From positions 1 to 37,262 of the forward strand of contig NCSJ02000392.1 in assembly GCA_002812745.2 (NCBI GenBank): a stretch of DNA of 37,262 bases, read 5' to 3'. Below are positions 20,036 through 30,610 of the stretch, piece after piece. Source of the DNA: Scytalidium lignicola. Taxonomy: Eukaryota > Ascomycota > Leotiomycetes. The position numbers and the translations under genes are program-made. Position 1 is the stretch's first letter; each line of letters begins with the position of its first letter. The notes beneath the pieces are model-generated. The model did no database searches. It was not told the origin of the DNA and worked only from the letters and a program-made list of their open reading frames with translations.

Positions 20036-22449
20036 TAAGAGTTCAGAGATTAATTCAACAAGTTAGCTAGCATCATTCAAGGCTGTATTACTAAGAGTAG
20101 ATTATTATAAACAACAGAATTATCATAAGCAGGTATTACATCCTTTAACAAGGATGTTAATATATCCTTATACATTAAAGTTATAACTACTGTTATAGTT
20201 ATTAGAAGTTGAATTACATCTAGAACTAAGGAAATACATATTAAGTTTACAAACAAGTTTACAATTAAGAACTTTAAAAGTTAAAAGGACCTTTTAGAAA
20301 GGCTTACCAAGCTCTTGAATAAAGTTATATCCAAAGTCTTAAGTATAAGCTAAAATGTTAATAATAACACTTAGATTACCATGTTAAGTATAAATTGTAT
20401 AAGTATAGTATAAATATTATTAAGTAAAGACATTTATGTATATGTTAAAGATAGATTAACTACAAATAAACTCTTGTATAACTAGAAAGAATAAAAGAGT
20501 ATACTAAACAAGAGTATTAAAGTGATAATCCTTACTTACAAGGTAATAGTCTTTAGTATTAAGATTATAACCATAAATATGAACAACTAAATTAATGTTA
20601 TTACAAAGATCAGGAGATTTAATGTGAAGATGGAGAAGATGAAGATTAAGAGGATACATTAGTTAAACAAGCTTATAAATAAACTATTTAATGTTATGGT
20701 TATTGAATTTACTTGATTAGAAGATGTAAATACTTTAATTAAAATAAAAGGTTTATTATAAGATGGATACTAGAAGAGAATCTAGTGTTATAACAAGGAA
20801 TGCTAAGCTGTACAATGTTATGGATGTTATAAATATAATTACATTATAATTGTATATAACAAAACCCTTATTTGTGAATATTACTTGTTAGTAGACTATA
20901 AAACCAGTAAACACTTAGATAAGAAGGATTATACTAAATTTAAATGTTTACTTTGTAAAGGATATTATCTAGTATAATCATAAGGCTATGATTATAAGAA
21001 GAGGATTATCAACAAGATTATAAAGGTAAAGAGACATTTTATAGAGAACCTTTATTTCCTAGTTACAAATATAACTTCAAGAATATCTAAGGTTAACTTA
21101 TATAAACAACAGTCAGAGTTAGTAGGAAAAGAAAGTAGAAGAGTCTAAATTAATGAAATAAGAGAATTATAATAAGAAAACTAAGCTACTTAAGCTTTTA
21201 AAATGTTAATTTAGATATTAAGTAAAATCCTTAAGCCTTTGTTATAACTTAGTATCCTTAAAATGAAGAGAACTTATTAAGTAGAGGTTATTAATAAGCA
21301 TATAGAAGTGCTTAAGAATAAGAACTTAATAATAATCCTCAGACAACGAATATAAGTTATACTAGTTATAATTATATTATTTCAATTATAATAACATTTA
21401 ATTTAGTAATCTTTAACTAGGACAAGATGGAAATTAAAAGTTTAACAAGGTATAATTAAGAACTATCTTTNAAAAATGCTATTCACAGAGGTTTAGATTA
21501 AAAGAAACAAGAAAACCCTTGTTTACTAAATAATAGAACAATTACAATTAAAACAAATTATAGTGTTATAATATAATGTTCAAAAATCATATAAAGTTAT
21601 AATAGTCTTACTTATAAACAAGAAAGTTAAGGAATATAATGTTATTACAATTTAGGAATTATACTTGAATTTAACTAAAGAGCTTTAGAAAATATACAAC
21701 TTATACTTAGATAAATATTAAGTGTATATGTAGATTATAAAAGAATAATCTTATGTTTACTTCTTTATAAACATTACTAAAATTGATAAGGAGATTATTA
21801 AGATTATAAGTAAAGGGTATAATGTCCTTATAACTTATATCAAAGTCAAAGTGAAGGGAGTAAATAAGAAGTTCTTCATTTATAATATTTATAATCTTTA
21901 TAACAAAGGACTAAGCTAAGGAGAAGATTAGGCAAAATTTGTAAACAGAGAATATAAAGAGTTATTAACTAGGAGTACTCTTTTATATTTAAATTAAGCA
22001 TTAGCCAAGTACAAAAACAACTTATAAATGGTAATAAGAGACTTTAACTTATATTATAAGAAGTAATTTAGAAATAAACTATTCAAAGAGAAAGATAATA
22101 ATTAAATAAACTTCTTGATATTATTAATAGAAGAAAATGGATTAGAATTAACATTAGAGTTAAGCATTATTATTAAGTTAGCAAATAATATTAAACAGAA
22201 TATAAAGGGAATAAATATAGACTTAATGTAAGTTATATAAGAAATTCAGGACAGGATTTATACATGTAAGATAAACAAAAGGCTTGATTATATATCTGAT
22301 TACTACTTAATAGCCACAAAGATTAACATTAAGCTTAATTCTTTTCTAGTAATGTACAAGAAGGCCTTCAAGTAATTAAATGTTAAATTATTAGTTATTA
22401 TAATTAAGGAATAACTCTTAATGATCTAAGACCTTACCTTACTTACAAA
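19697..22449 (+). mobile_element. LINE-B: Tad-like non-LTR retrotransposon, heavily RIP-degraded, truncated
   Basis: Plus-strand conceptual translation, ignoring many stops, gives an ORF1 zinc-knuckle zone (about 20795-20990, for example AVQCYGCYKYNYI and KFKCLLCKGYYLV, with several Cys replaced by Tyr). The ORF2 endonuclease follows: IIQCSKII... then ITIQELYLNLTKELQ from about 21640, FFIYNIYNLYNKG, RDFNLYYKK and RLDYISDYYLIATKIN near 22280-22315. The catalytic motif S-D-H reads S-D-Y (22295-22303; CAC to TAC). The element stops at 22449, where the hAT-like repeat begins; reverse transcriptase was not found after it. It stands head to head with LINE-A. Confidence 0.75.
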
Positions 22450-23007
22450 TAGACTGGCTGATCGGTCCAGACCGGACCAGACCGTGGGTTTTGTGGGGAC
22501 CGTTTCGAGACCGTGGTCTGTACGGTCTGAAGCCAAAATTTTGAGACCAGACCGTACGGTCTACGGTCTGAAGCTAAAATTTTAAGACCAGACCGTGAGA
22601 CTACGGTCTGGTCCGACAACAAATGTGGGGACTGAATATTAGTGTCAGACCGTACGGTCTGGTCTCCACAGTCTAGTCCAGCCAGACTGTACAGTCTGAC
22701 GCTAATATTCCTTAACCAGGTAAAGCTTATTTCCAATTTAGGTTATATTACCGTTATGGTCTAGCGTTATGGTCTCACGGTCCAGACCGTACGGTCTACA
22801 GTCTGAGATTAAAATTTTGAGACCAAACTGTGAGACTACAGTCTGGTCTGACAACAAAAGTGAGGACCGTTTCATGGTTCGGTCTCAAGGTTTTGAGACC
22901 GAACCCTATGGCTTACGGTCTCGCTTAAATTTTTGCGGACGAGACCATGTGGCTTACAGTCTCGTCCGGACGGGACCACGGTCCAATGCAACAGTCCGGC
23001 CAGTCTA
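22450..23007. repeat. hAT-like non-autonomous element with dense agaccgtacggtct palindromes
   Basis: The region is filled with copies of the half-site ggtct/agacc. The perfect 14-bp palindrome agaccgtacggtct occurs at 22549-22562, 22647-22660 and 22784-22797, and a transition-mutated version, agactgtacagtct, at 22684-22697. The ends are short inverted repeats: tagactggctg at 22450-22460 and cggccagtcta at 22998-23007. Many subterminal repeats between short TIRs is the pattern of hAT-type elements. No 8-bp target duplication is visible and there is no credible coding frame. It retains moderate GC content between two AT-rich blocks. Confidence 0.6.
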
Positions 23008-23039
23008 TGTATATTCTTCAGTTGTTAAACATCAAGATA

Positions 23040-24200
23040 TTTTGACTATATAAACATAACTATAAAAAAAGTTATATAACAAGCACTTCAACGCCTTAAG
23101 CCTAAATATACAATAGTTTTCTTTTTNCTACAATTTAACTGATATTCAAGAGCAAACCTTACAAGAAGATATTATACATTATACTTTTTATAATAGTAGT
23201 ATATAGCCAATTGATATTAAAAAGGCACTTTCTTAACTTTGATTTTATTCTATTCTTACTTGCTTAGAAGAACTAACATTTCCAACTCTTCCTTCTATGC
23301 CTAAAACTATGTAGTATAATATTCAAGCATTAGAAAAGCTTGAAAATTATATTCCAAAAGTGTTTTCTAACCCTTTTACACAGTATTTCCTGTCAACAAT
23401 TAAAGGTACTAAATATACTCTTAAGTTAGTAGATCTTACTCAAGCTGAATAAATTACAACTATAATAAGTTGAAAGGAATTAAACATAGCAAAAGTAAGA
23501 AGTAAGAAGAGAGTAACTAAATCCAAGTATGGAAGTATTATATTCAATCTTCCTAAATTGATTAGAGAGAAGAAAAANGCAAGAAGAGCTAGCTTTGGAA
23601 AAACAAGTTAAAATACTATAAAAAAAAGCAAAAANGTACAGCTTAAAAAGATATATCTAGAAGACTTGAAGATATAGAAAGCAAAGGAAAGAGAGTATAA
23701 AGCTACAATCACAAAAATTACTTGATATAAGAAGAACAAAGAGCATCTTGTACTACCAGAATTACACCTTGAAACACTTAATATACCAGTTAATCTAATT
23801 ACAATTCAACGATCTATTACTTCATTTGACAAAGACAAAGACAAAGATATCAATATTATACTAGAAAGCACATATATAAGAATAAAACCCCCTTTTCCAA
23901 GGTCAGTTACCATTATAGAAGATCTTATTATTAGCTCTACTACTACTACCGAATTATCACAAGAAACAGAGAATATAAGGCTGTCATAGATGGATTAAGA
24001 TTTTGTAGAATTAGAGTAGTTATTTCATCATAGCAAAGATATCTTCCTTTATTTAGATAAAATTTGTATGGCAATTTACATGTCTCGGCTATCTCACGAA
24101 AGGTGATGGACTTTTTTAAGGTGATGGACTTTTTTTACCAACCACCCAAGGGTGGTTGGTAAGTGATATTTTCCCACCTCCGAGCGCAACCAACTATTAG
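23040..24200 (+). mobile_element. 3' half of a second pogo-like element (family B), RIP-degraded
   Basis: Plus-strand translation with stops gives the C-terminal half of a pogo-type transposase: DIQEQTLQEDIIHYTFYNSS then PIDIKKA (equivalent to the family A stretch ETFKKTIIQNAFKKASIWPI), LTFPTLPSMPKTM, YNIQALEKLENYIPKVFSNP, QYFLSTIKGTKYTLKL and a Lys/Glu-rich tail. The catalytic core and left TIR are missing, so the element is 5'-truncated at the hAT-like repeat. The right end at about 24200 matches the segment at 1-200, with a hairpin accaaccaccc/gggtggttggt at 24137-24160. Ns lie at 23127, 23578 and 23635. Confidence 0.8.
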
Positions 24201-24201
24201 T

Positions 24202-24740
24202 ATGTTTAGATGCCTGCGCGCCGAGTTGGCACACATGCGCCTAGGTGGATCAGTCGTCAACGTTGCATCGACTGCTGGCTTAATCGGTCTAGCTATGGAT
24301 GTGCCTTACTCTGTCAGCAAGCGTGGGATTAAGTTAGTCGGTCTTGTTTATTATTTATCTTATACTTATTATTTCCTTCCCCTGCCCCACGTCGCAGTTT
24401 CTTGCCTTTCATTTTTTATATATGGGTGCAAATTGATCACTGCTTACTCCGTACAGAGAAAGGACCTTACGCCTTGCAGACCATCGGTTTAATTCGTACT
24501 GCTGCTAAGGAAATGGCTTCAAAGGACATCAGGGTCAACTGCGTCGCTCCCGCCGCTATTGAGACGCCCATGCTGGGGAGGACAAGTTAAATGCTGCTGA
24601 CCGAGATCCGGAGGAATACACCGTTGGCAAGACTTGGAAGCGTCCAGGAGGTGGCCAAGACCATTGTATTTCTATTGAGTAGTGACAGCTCCTTCGCTAC
24701 TGGTGCTGTTTACACCGTAGACGGAGGAATGACATGTTAG
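24202..24740 (+). pseudogene. Short-chain dehydrogenase/reductase, 5' lost to a transposon
   Basis: The C-terminal half of a classical SDR. From 24202: FRCLRAELAHMRLGGSVVNV, ASTAGLIGLAMDVPYSVSK, carrying the catalytic Ser (VNVASTAG) and the YxxxK motif (YSVSK). After about 160 bases that look like an intron (24323-24479, GTGGG...TTGCAG) it continues GLIRTAAKEMASKDIRVNCV, APAAIETPML, an in-frame TAA at about 24588, then LARLGSVQEVAKTIVFLLSS and GAVYTVDGGMTC with a TAG ending at 24740. The Rossmann nucleotide-binding half (TGxxxGxG) is absent; its place is taken by the pogo end at 24200. The intron phase does not restore the frame. The gene cannot make an enzyme. Confidence 0.85.
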
Positions 24741-25645
24741 AGCTCCTCGAAACTATTTAATTGCCCTACTATATTAGCTGGACTCTCCCTGTAGATAGGG
24801 AGATAGGTTGCTGTTAAGTCTAAATTTAAAACCAATGAAAATCAATCGCATATTATTCATTATTTGTGCCCTATAATCCGCTCTCCATCTTAAATTCTGC
24901 AAATCATTGGGCTGCCTTCATACAATGTGCACCCTAAACTCTGAAAGGAAAATTCCGAACAGTATGACGAGCTGGTGGTCCGCTTCTTGGATTCTTTTAC
25001 TATTTCTGTGACACAGTATGAAATTCCACCAGCTGTTAAGTGATGTAATAATAACTTCTTTGGAATCCCAATAGAATTTCCCTTAGTATTATTGCTGTAA
25101 TTGTTTAGACAAATTGACGTTTGCGTCGAGTCCTAGTGTTGGCGATACAGGCAATACCGCATTCGCACTAGGCATGTCAATTATGATTGACACAGGCTTT
25201 CGCGATTTGCAATCCATCTCTTGCAAAATTATTTATGAAGGACTGCCCTGGAGTTTCGTGTGGCTGATGTCTTTCCTGGTATAAACAAGTCTCTTTTGAG
25301 TCTTGAAAATAACCACTAATATGTCCATAATATATAGATCGCCACGTATACGTTAATTTATCTGATACAGAACTTATACTTCCATTCGCTAGTACCCAGG
25401 GCCACTACTTGCACGTTCAAGCTTGGTACATTCTTATTTCCAGCGGTAGTTAGATTTTGAAGTGAGAGTATAAACTTTTGAATGCTGAAAGAGAGTCCCA
25501 TCATAGCTATGGCGCATTGTTTACTCAGTAGGGGGCAAATTTCACCGGGCAATTGACCAACAGCGTAAAACGTGTGGTTCGCTTCACATTTATTCGACAC
25601 ATTCGATTAATGCTTTCAAATTCATGAACTCTAATCAATTATGTA
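24741..25645. other. Intergenic, no gene recognised
   Basis: Moderately AT-rich. An open frame on the minus strand at 25358-25600 has no recognisable domain. The final bases (ctaatcaattatgtag, to 25646) look like the branch point and acceptor of an intron leading into the P450 fragment, whose upstream exon was not found. Confidence 0.55.
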
Positions 25646-26044
25646 GGACCAGTATTTCGAGTCTCTCCAAACGAGCTCTCCTTTGCCTCCGTGGGTTCCT
25701 GGAAAGCTACATATGACCATCAGAAGGCTGGAAACCTAATTCTAATTAAGAGTAAGTTCTACGAAATGTATGGCTCCGGATATAAGTCATTGTCTATTGG
25801 CAGGAAACGAGATCCAAAAAGGCATGGCTCAATGAAAAGAAATCTCTCCGCTGCGTTCTCAACACGAGCGCTCATGGAGCAAGAATCGGTAGTCAATTCT
25901 TGCGTTGATGGATTTGTAAGATTGGGATATGAGGGAGTCTCAAGCGAAGGATCTCAACCTGACTAAATGGTATGAAATGATATCTTCTGATATTTTAGGG
26001 GAAATGGCCTTTGGGGAATCGTTTCATGCAGTCTCACCACATCG
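25646..26044 (+). pseudogene. Cytochrome P450, N-terminal-region fragment
   Basis: A frame from 25646 reads GPVFRVSPNELSFASVGSWK (the beta-1/B-helix block of fungal P450s, P-x-V-R-I-S-P-N-E-L-S-F), then RDPKRHGSMKRNLSAAFSTR, ALMEQESVVNS (the C-helix block with a basic residue before the A-F-S motif). After a +1 frame change near 25925 it continues DLNLTKWYEMISSDILGEMA and FGESFHA (normally D-x-x-x-D-L-A-F-G-E-S-F), up to a GTAAAT donor at 26045. About 130 of some 500 residues are present. The I-helix, ExxR and heme-Cys motifs are missing from this window, so it is a truncated pseudogene. Confidence 0.85.
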
Positions 26045-27174
26045 GTAAATAACCATGTGTATATAGTAGTGCTGACAGCTGCCAAGCAATCTAAATACTC
26101 AGAGGCCTGGTCATATCTCAACTATAAAAGCTAATAATAACCATAAAATGTCACTTGGTTGATGGTTTATCTTGCTAGCTTTTAACTATTAAATTTAAGT
26201 CACTACGGTACCTTTTCTTGTCTTACCAAAAATATTTCCCAAAATTGGTCTACTCGTTCAAAATAATATATTTTCAAGTTTTTTTTTTTGCTGAATTTAT
26301 TGTTTCCTAGAAATCAAAGGTTATAAATTATAATAGAAGTGGAAGATGCCGTTCACCATCGTCTTCTACAAAGTAAGGCATTTGTAATACACCACCCCCC
26401 AACCCCTGGCGTGCCACCCTGGTTGCCCCCTGCTCAGAATTTTGCAGCAGAACACACAATTGATTTTGGCAAATATTCTCATAAACGTGAAAATGATAGG
26501 CGTTACATAGTGAGGCTAATTCTTTATAAATTAGTTATAAGATTCTACTAGAAAAACCTCCTAGGGGGCTTCAGGCTAAGATGAAACCTACAGTTTCAAG
26601 TTGCTAATTCCTCCCTTTACACCATGGTAGGGGAGTTTTAAAACACTATCACCTACGTTAGAAGTATATATTAGATAAGTGCGATTATAATAAGCACTAA
26701 TTAAACTGAATAGCCAAGCCAATTATAAAAGACTATGCTTTCCCTCCTGACGCTTATCATTCTTATTTGATTTCTCATACAATTTCCTTAGATAAATTGA
26801 CATTTCGAGCCAACACGGCAAAACCAGAACACTTCTGATACACTGTGTCAGGAGTAGATATTCAGAGAGATATTGTCGCCTGTTTGGTCCGAAATTTTAA
26901 TTTTGGAAATTTGTAGCTTTGAGACAGCACATATCGGAGTCAAACTCTATACTTCTCACAAAGAAAGACGTGATGTCATTCGCTAAATTATCCGCAACCT
27001 ATAACATGATTCAAGAAAGAGAAATATTCTATATAATTTCCACAAGCAAAGAGGTCGCATGATAAGATTGCAGAACTAGATCGGCAGGTGGAGGGGGGCT
27101 AATGATCCCCAGAATCGTCCTTGTCCCATGCGACACATGAATCATGATTCGCCATATCAGTCAACTAAAATCCT
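26045..27174. other. Intergenic, no gene recognised
   Basis: AT-rich sequence with a T-run at 26280-26289. The open frame at 26339-26551 could be a decayed P450 exon but shows no diagnostic motif. The remainder is the 3' flank of the methyltransferase gene. Confidence 0.55.
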
Positions 27175-28083
27175 TCACCGAGACTTTTTCTTCTCGGACA
27201 ATTCCACATCGCCTGCAGATAGAGGCTTTTTCGCGGATACTGCTATATATCTAACCAACTTTCGATTGACATACCCTTGGTACCCGGCTACCGTGTTTAC
27301 AAACCATGGCTGGAGACCGAGAAAGGTAATGATGAGATATGGGATAAGTGCCACGATAAAAAATAATCTAACCATAGGAAGAGTATTATCCGTCAGATCC
27401 GTCACAACAACATCTTCAAACCCGGCCTCTTCCAATATAGCTTCCAACACACCTCGCTTGAACCGAGCATTCGATGGCATCGCAGCATATTTATTAATCA
27501 CCGCCCACGAATTCCGGACCTCTTCGGATTCTTTGTCGAGATCAACATGATCATACTCATATAAAGCAAGGGAGCCACCAGGTCGAATGACACGAAAAAA
27601 CTCTGCAGCTGCTACCTCGGGTTCAGTTGCATGAACAAATGTTTCCATTGTGTAAGCCCCGTCGAAGCTGCCATCTGCAAAAGCGTCCAGGTGATGATAA
27701 TCACCCTTAGTGACAGTGACCTTTCCAGCAAATCCTGCAGCATTGATATTGCGTTGTGCCTTGGCAATATGCCGGTCAACAACATCGATACCCTGGACCT
27801 GATAGCCGCTCTCAGCTAGGTGTATGGCGACATACCCGTACCCGCATCCCGCGTCCAAGACTTTCGAACCGTTCTCTAAATCCAATGTATGAATCAGGTG
27901 GTCTTCCATAGCTCTTAGAGACCTGTTAATAGGAAAAGGCCAATATGTACCAAGCGGATAGAAGCCAAAGTGGCGTGTCCCACCCAACATCAACCTGTAT
28001 CCAATTCTCGATTCAAGGGAGCTATAGTAGGCTTGAAGCGATTCGTTCTGGCGAATGAGGGGCTCTTTGTCGGCGGAAGACAT
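27175..28083 (-). CDS. SAM-dependent methyltransferase, sterol-methyltransferase-like, membrane-anchored
   Basis: Intronless gene of 302 residues from ATG 28083 (MSSADKEPLIRQNES); the open frame extends further upstream only from a TTG. The class I methyltransferase fold is clear: motif I VLDAGCGYGYVAIHLAESGY at about residues 75-94, the acidic end of strand 2 in GIDVVD, the GDYHHLDAFADGSFDGAYTM block, ETFVHATEP and RVIRPGGSLALYEYDHVD. The closest group by eye is the sterol C24-methyltransferase/gamma-tocopherol-like set often found in fungal metabolite clusters. Unlike soluble relatives it has a C-terminal hydrophobic stretch (LFFIVALIPYLIITFLGL) that could anchor it in the ER membrane. It is divergent from the membrane-protein gene at 29135. 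The substrate is unknown. The frame is intact. Confidence 0.88.
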   Translation of the reverse strand: MSSADKEPLIRQNESLQAYYSSLESRIGYRLMLGGTRHFGFYPLGTYWPFPINRSLRAMEDHLIHTLDLENGSKVLDAGCGYGYVAIHLAESGYQVQGIDVVDRHIAKAQRNINAAGFAGKVTVTKGDYHHLDAFADGSFDGAYTMETFVHATEPEVAAAEFFRVIRPGGSLALYEYDHVDLDKESEEVRNSWAVINKYAAMPSNARFKRGVLEAILEEAGFEDVVVTDLTDNTLPMVRLFFIVALIPYLIITFLGLQPWFVNTVAGYQGYVNRKLVRYIAVSAKKPLSAGDVELSEKKKSR

Positions 28084-29134
28084 GCTTAGAGGACGTCGGT
28101 CTGTAAGGAGAGCGGGAAGAGGGTTCGGGTAGGATTCGAGCAGGTCGCAGTGAAATCTTTCGCGATGAAGTTGAAACGGCAGAGGGCCGCAGCACAAGGC
28201 TATATCACCCGGGCGGCAACCTGAATTGTGGCCGTTATGTGCTTGGAATCTGACAAATGATCATGATATAGTCAGGATCAAACCACCAAACAACAGAGAA
28301 ATGATGGAAGCGATTGAATTGTCGTCCAACGCACACACACCCCAAGTGGGATTTACATTGTACCTCTTGTATTAAGCGATCCAGTTGAATGACAGAATTT
28401 TTTGTCTTTGGAGCATATAATTGGCTGGATTTTACTCCATCCCTGAGTAGCATTTTAAGCTTCGGGACCTTCCCGGAATGTCGAACAAATTACACGTGTT
28501 ATCCAAACACGCCAAGTTACAGTAGCCGCCGACATAACTTGCTCTCAAACCCCTTTAAACTTATGGATGTGTAAACACAATCCCCCGACATGCATACTGC
28601 AGACCCGTGATCAAGGATGAGATAGGGAGTCGAACTAGTTGTTGATTTTCTGCAGCAATGACATCCTATCGCGTTGTTTCGCTTGCCGCCATCCTAGGAA
28701 TGGTGGGCTGCAAGAAGCGCCTGTGTGGTTCAAATATCAGCGAAGGAGTGGAAATCTAGGTCAGTTCCGTTTCATGTCATTTGTTAGCCTAATATTACAA
28801 AACAGAACCCTGAAGAGGAATTGTTGTGTCTTCCCAATGGTGGCATGTCTACCACAACTGCCCGCGGCAGGAGCTGCAGCGCAGTTCGATAGTAGCTTAC
28901 ATTGTCTGGCGCCGCCAATAATCGTCAGCTAGAATTTGTATAGCCCTGGCCAACTGATTAGGTCTATGATGATACCCTATCTGCAAGCCGTGTTTGAGAG
29001 GTCATAATCTGAGTTGGTGTTTCGACAGTTGTACAACCGTGGGTCTTATACAACATATATCATCTTCGATCGCTCGAAGATTATGGGCGCGTTACCAATC
29101 AATCATACTTCCTATACTTCTGCATTTGTTGCTG
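28084..29134. other. Divergent intergenic region with a possible 5' exon of the membrane-protein gene
   Basis: About 1 kb between divergent starts. An ATG at 28657 opens a short frame (MTSYRVVSLAAILGMVGC) that resembles a signal peptide. An intron-like GTCAGT...CCTAAT...ACAG segment follows at about 28760-28806. It could be a leader exon for the gene downstream, whose in-frame start lacks the signal peptide usual in its family, but I could not find a phase-consistent splice. Confidence 0.4.
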
Positions 29135-30610
29135 ATGCCACCGTTCGGCGTACAAGAGTTTCGCTCTGCCAACTTCACCGGCCTTAATCTCACATTAACC
29201 CAGCCCGCTCACATCGCTTCTACTCAGGCGTCCACTCAAGGCTGGACACCATCACCAAATGGCCGAGGTTCGATTGACATTATATGGAGCTGTGTCGTGA
29301 CGATGTTTCTTTGCTCTTGGTCTGCTCTCTGCCTCCAGCTCCCGTCTAGGACGGACTCGCAGTTTGATATCCTTTGGCGCAGAAGCTGGCTTACGGCCCT
29401 TTGTGCACTTGGCCCTGAATTTACCTTCCAGTTAGCTTTGGGTCAGTGGTGCTCTGCTCGACAATCCGTCAGAGATTTCCATGCCTCTGGCATTACTTCG
29501 TGGACGATGAAGCATGCTTTTCATGCTGACTCTGGAGGGTTCTTCCTTCGCACACCCGACTTCAGAGAGATCCCGATTGATGCAAAACAGCTCCTTTACC
29601 TGATTAACCACCAGTATATCAAGGACCCTGAATTAACTGAAAATGATATCGATGGTAAGAACAGAGTGGACGTCCTTCTTCGGCTGATCTCTATTGGTCA
29701 AATATTATGGTTCTGTGTCACTTTGATCGCTCGGGGAGCACAAGGCTTGTTTATTACTGGGATGGAGCTTACAACAGCGGCGTTTATTCTTTGCAGTTTC
29801 GGTACGACATTCTGCTGGTGGAACAAGGGTGCGGACATAGCGGTACCAGAAACATTGACCTCGGAAACTACCATGGCTCAGATTTTGATAGAAGGCGGGG
29901 ATGCAGCAGGAAAGCCTTATCACCGAACCCCTTTAGACTTCATTAGTCGAGAAGAATGGCATTGGTCTTTATATTGGACACATTGGATCAACATCCTTCG
30001 GAGAATCCATATTATCTTCGCCCCAACAAGCTTACCGCATGACAGGATTGAAAACACCGTCTGGCATGACTTAAAAGCGCGTGGAGCATTTCCAGCGTTT
30101 ATGATGCTCTCTCTACTATACTCAGCCATCTTTCTCTCTCTCTGGAACGATCACTTTCCCACTAAGACAGAACAACTACTATGGAGAATAGCGAGCCTCT
30201 CAATGCTAGGCTCCATCGTTCTATACTTTATGATTACCGGCTATGCTTGGGTTTGGTATCCTGCTCTTCAAAAATACTTTCAAACCAGAGCATATTTTCG
30301 AAAATCCGAGAGTGAGACAAAAACAGCACTGGAGGAACAAGTAGAAATCGCTGTAGAAAGATCTGCACAAGGGTTAAAAGCTAGGTCGAGATTATCGGAT
30401 ATTGCAGCCAGATTACGAAACAACTCGATCCTTAAGGATCCATCCCTGGATGTACCTCTGAAAGCCACATTACCCATATACGTGGTTGGATTCTTTTACT
30501 GCTGTTCGCGAACTGCCATATGGATTCTTGACATAATCCAATTTCGCTCTTTACCTTCGAGTGCCTATACAACAGTTAATTGGGGTGGTTTCTTTGCTCA
30601 CTTAGGGTAA
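29135..30610 (+). CDS. Fungal multipass integral membrane protein of unknown function
   Basis: Frame of 491 residues from ATG 29135; it stays open upstream to about 28994 without another ATG. It belongs to a large uncharacterised Pezizomycotina family recognised by GWTPSPNGRGSIDIIWSCVV near the N-terminus, then FLCSWSALCLQLPS, ALCALGPEFTFQLALGQW, DFHASGITSWTMKHAFHAD, GGFFLRTPDF, DAKQLLYLINHQYI, TPLDFISREEWHWSLYWTHW and NILRR. About six or seven membrane helices alternate with long soluble loops, and the acidic/charged loop near residues 385-420 may be cytosolic. Family members often have a signal peptide; here the residues upstream of the first ATG are hydrophobic (SIILPILLHLLL), so a missed 5' exon is plausible. 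No biochemical role is known. The body of the gene is undisturbed. Confidence 0.85.
   Translation: MPPFGVQEFRSANFTGLNLTLTQPAHIASTQASTQGWTPSPNGRGSIDIIWSCVVTMFLCSWSALCLQLPSRTDSQFDILWRRSWLTALCALGPEFTFQLALGQWCSARQSVRDFHASGITSWTMKHAFHADSGGFFLRTPDFREIPIDAKQLLYLINHQYIKDPELTENDIDGKNRVDVLLRLISIGQILWFCVTLIARGAQGLFITGMELTTAAFILCSFGTTFCWWNKGADIAVPETLTSETTMAQILIEGGDAAGKPYHRTPLDFISREEWHWSLYWTHWINILRRIHIIFAPTSLPHDRIENTVWHDLKARGAFPAFMMLSLLYSAIFLSLWNDHFPTKTEQLLWRIASLSMLGSIVLYFMITGYAWVWYPALQKYFQTRAYFRKSESETKTALEEQVEIAVERSAQGLKARSRLSDIAARLRNNSILKDPSLDVPLKATLPIYVVGFFYCCSRTAIWILDIIQFRSLPSSAYTTVNWGGFFAHLG

Noticed and set aside
20036..22440. Mitochondrial DNA inserted in the nucleus as the cause of extreme AT content
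   Set aside because: Translation gives LINE ORF1 and endonuclease blocks in order, so transposon decay by RIP explains the composition better.
22442..23015. 8-bp target duplication for the hAT-like element
   Set aside because: The bases outside the two inverted ends (cttacaaa and tgtatatt) do not match, even allowing for transitions.
22443..23053. Open frames of 94-97 codons in both directions over the palindrome array
   Set aside because: The translations are repeats of the palindromic half-sites and show no domain.
26339..26551. Further exon of the P450 gene
   Set aside because: The frame contains no diagnostic P450 motif and the splice sites needed are not evident.
28084..28197. Longer N-terminus of the methyltransferase starting at 28197
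   Set aside because: The codon there is TTG; the first ATG in frame is at 28083 and leaves the methyltransferase fold complete.
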